A stretch of 5,883 nt of DNA from Microcoleaceae cyanobacterium UBA11344 (GTDB lineage Bacteria > Cyanobacteriota > Cyanobacteriia > Cyanobacteriales > Microcoleaceae), in assembly GCA_003483675.1 (NCBI GenBank), contig DMYK01000134.1:1-5883 (forward strand), read 5' to 3'. The notes under the pieces are model-generated. The model had not been told where the DNA came from. It did no database searches and saw nothing but the letters and a program-made list of their open reading frames with translations. Below, piece after piece: positions 5,150 to 5,883 of the stretch. The position numbers and the translations under genes are program-made. Numbering within the stretch: position 1 is the stretch's first letter; each line of letters begins with the position of its first letter.

Positions 5150-5883
5150 ATGTCTACAAGAATTGAAGAAGTTAAGAAGCAGTTATCTAGTCAAAGTGAG
5201 CAAGAAAGACTTGCTGCTTTATCAGAAACTCTCAATTATGGCCAACAAGGTTTAGAACTTTTGATTGAACAGTCAATCAAAGATCAATCAGAAAGAGTTA
5301 AACAATTTGCCTACAGAATTTTTCGTGGTGATAACTCTTATTTCAATACACCAGAAAACTTAACAACTTCCCCAACAGATATTATTACTGCTCTGGCAAT
5401 AAGTCCAGATAATTCTCTTCTAGTAGGAGGAAGTTGGAAAAGAATTTGGGTATGGAATTTGCAAAGCGGGGCAATAATTCGTACTATTGAAGGACATTCG
5501 CACTGGGTTTTGTCTGTTGCTATTAGTCCTGATGGAAATACATTAGTTACCGGAAGTGCAGACAAAACTATTAAGGTATACAATTTAAAAACCGGGCAGG
5601 TTATTTGCACGCTCAATGGTCATTCTAGTTGGATTACTGCTGTTGATATCGCTGCTGATGGAAAAACAATTGTTAGCGGTAGCACAGATAAAACCCTCAA
5701 AATATGGGAGCTAAATACAGGTAAGCTAAGTAAAACCATAAAAAATGAAAAGGAACTATCTTGTGTTTTGAGCTTATGTATGAGCCATGATGGAAAAGTG
5801 ATCGCTTGTGGAAGCACTAATAATAAAATAAACTTATGGAATTTAGATAGCGGTCAACTCATACGCAGTATTGAAGGACATTC
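5150..5883 (+). CDS. WD40 repeat protein with HEAT-like N-terminus, 3' end outside the window
   Basis: The 244 visible residues start MSTRIEEVKKQLSSQSEQER. Residues 1 to about 65 are predicted helical and resemble one or two HEAT-type repeats (ERLAALSETLNYGQQGLELL, then an SERVKQFAYRIFRG helix). WD40 repeats follow. Blade 1 runs from about 77 (TALAISPDNSLLVGGS, then IWVWNL), and Gly-His opens later blades at 115, 157 and 243; the step 115-157 is the usual 42 residues. The blade starting near 199 lacks Gly-His (KNEKELS). Such proteins usually act as scaffolds; no catalytic domain is visible in this part, and the unseen C-terminus could change the picture. It is a different protein from the kinase upstream: its blades are only generally similar. 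Codon use is strongly A/T-ending, with ATA and AGA frequent, unlike zds and the kinase. The tRNA gene and a 317-base spacer separate it from the kinase, so it should have its own promoter. Function unknown. Confidence 0.88.
   Translation, partial: MSTRIEEVKKQLSSQSEQERLAALSETLNYGQQGLELLIEQSIKDQSERVKQFAYRIFRGDNSYFNTPENLTTSPTDIITALAISPDNSLLVGGSWKRIWVWNLQSGAIIRTIEGHSHWVLSVAISPDGNTLVTGSADKTIKVYNLKTGQVICTLNGHSSWITAVDIAADGKTIVSGSTDKTLKIWELNTGKLSKTIKNEKELSCVLSLCMSHDGKVIACGSTNNKINLWNLDSGQLIRSIEGH

Noticed and set aside
5073..5255. 60-residue open frame overlapping the start of the second WD40 gene
   Set aside because: It has no ribosome binding site or recognisable domain, and the WD40 frame starting at 5150 has both.

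Overview
The window looks like chromosomal DNA from a cyanobacterium, most likely a filamentous one of the Microcoleus/Oscillatoria kind. The evidence is a plant-type zeta-carotene desaturase, four perfect HIP1 octamers (GCGATCGC) plus many shorter GCGATCG variants, a heptameric ATCTAAA tandem repeat, the CCCCCTT-nnn-AAGGGGG palindromes common in these genomes, and eukaryotic-type kinase and WD40 genes. The genus is an inference; the phylum is close to certain. All recognisable genes are on the + strand.

Layout. (1) Bases 1-361 hold most of a MazF/PemK-family endoribonuclease toxin whose reading frame is broken at a run of nine A residues. (2) Bases 422-1861 hold zds (crtQ), zeta-carotene desaturase, with a good ribosome binding site. 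(3) Bases 1862-2010 are a gap almost filled by repeats: an 80-bp palindromic G/C-run element, then four copies of ATCTAAA ending at the next start codon. (4) Bases 2011-2457 encode a small SRPBCC-fold protein of the kind that follows zds in other cyanobacteria. (5) Bases 2458-2662 are an AT-rich spacer with a 16-17 bp inverted repeat and a tandem 9-mer. (6) Bases 2663-4696 encode a serine/threonine kinase with an N-terminal four-cysteine zinc ribbon and a C-terminal seven-bladed WD40 propeller. Blade 5 carries an in-frame insert of about 26 codons that includes a G/C-run palindrome of the same type as in the zds spacer. (7) Bases 4759-4832 are tRNA-Val(GAC) with a strong promoter just upstream. 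(8) Bases 4833-5149 show no gene. (9) From 5150 to the window end runs the 5' part of a second WD40 protein with a helical, HEAT-like N-terminus; it has an AT-rich composition unlike the kinase gene.

How they fit together. zds acts in carotenoid biosynthesis, and the SRPBCC protein may act in the same process, but that link rests on neighbourhood only. The kinase and the second WD40 protein are signalling or scaffold proteins and have no visible link to carotenoids. The clearest oddities are the toxin frameshift at A9, repeat DNA domesticated inside a beta-propeller blade, and a tandem repeat occupying the place of a ribosome binding site. I did not find a convincing wholly new system; the window is mostly recognisable families with interesting repeat biology.
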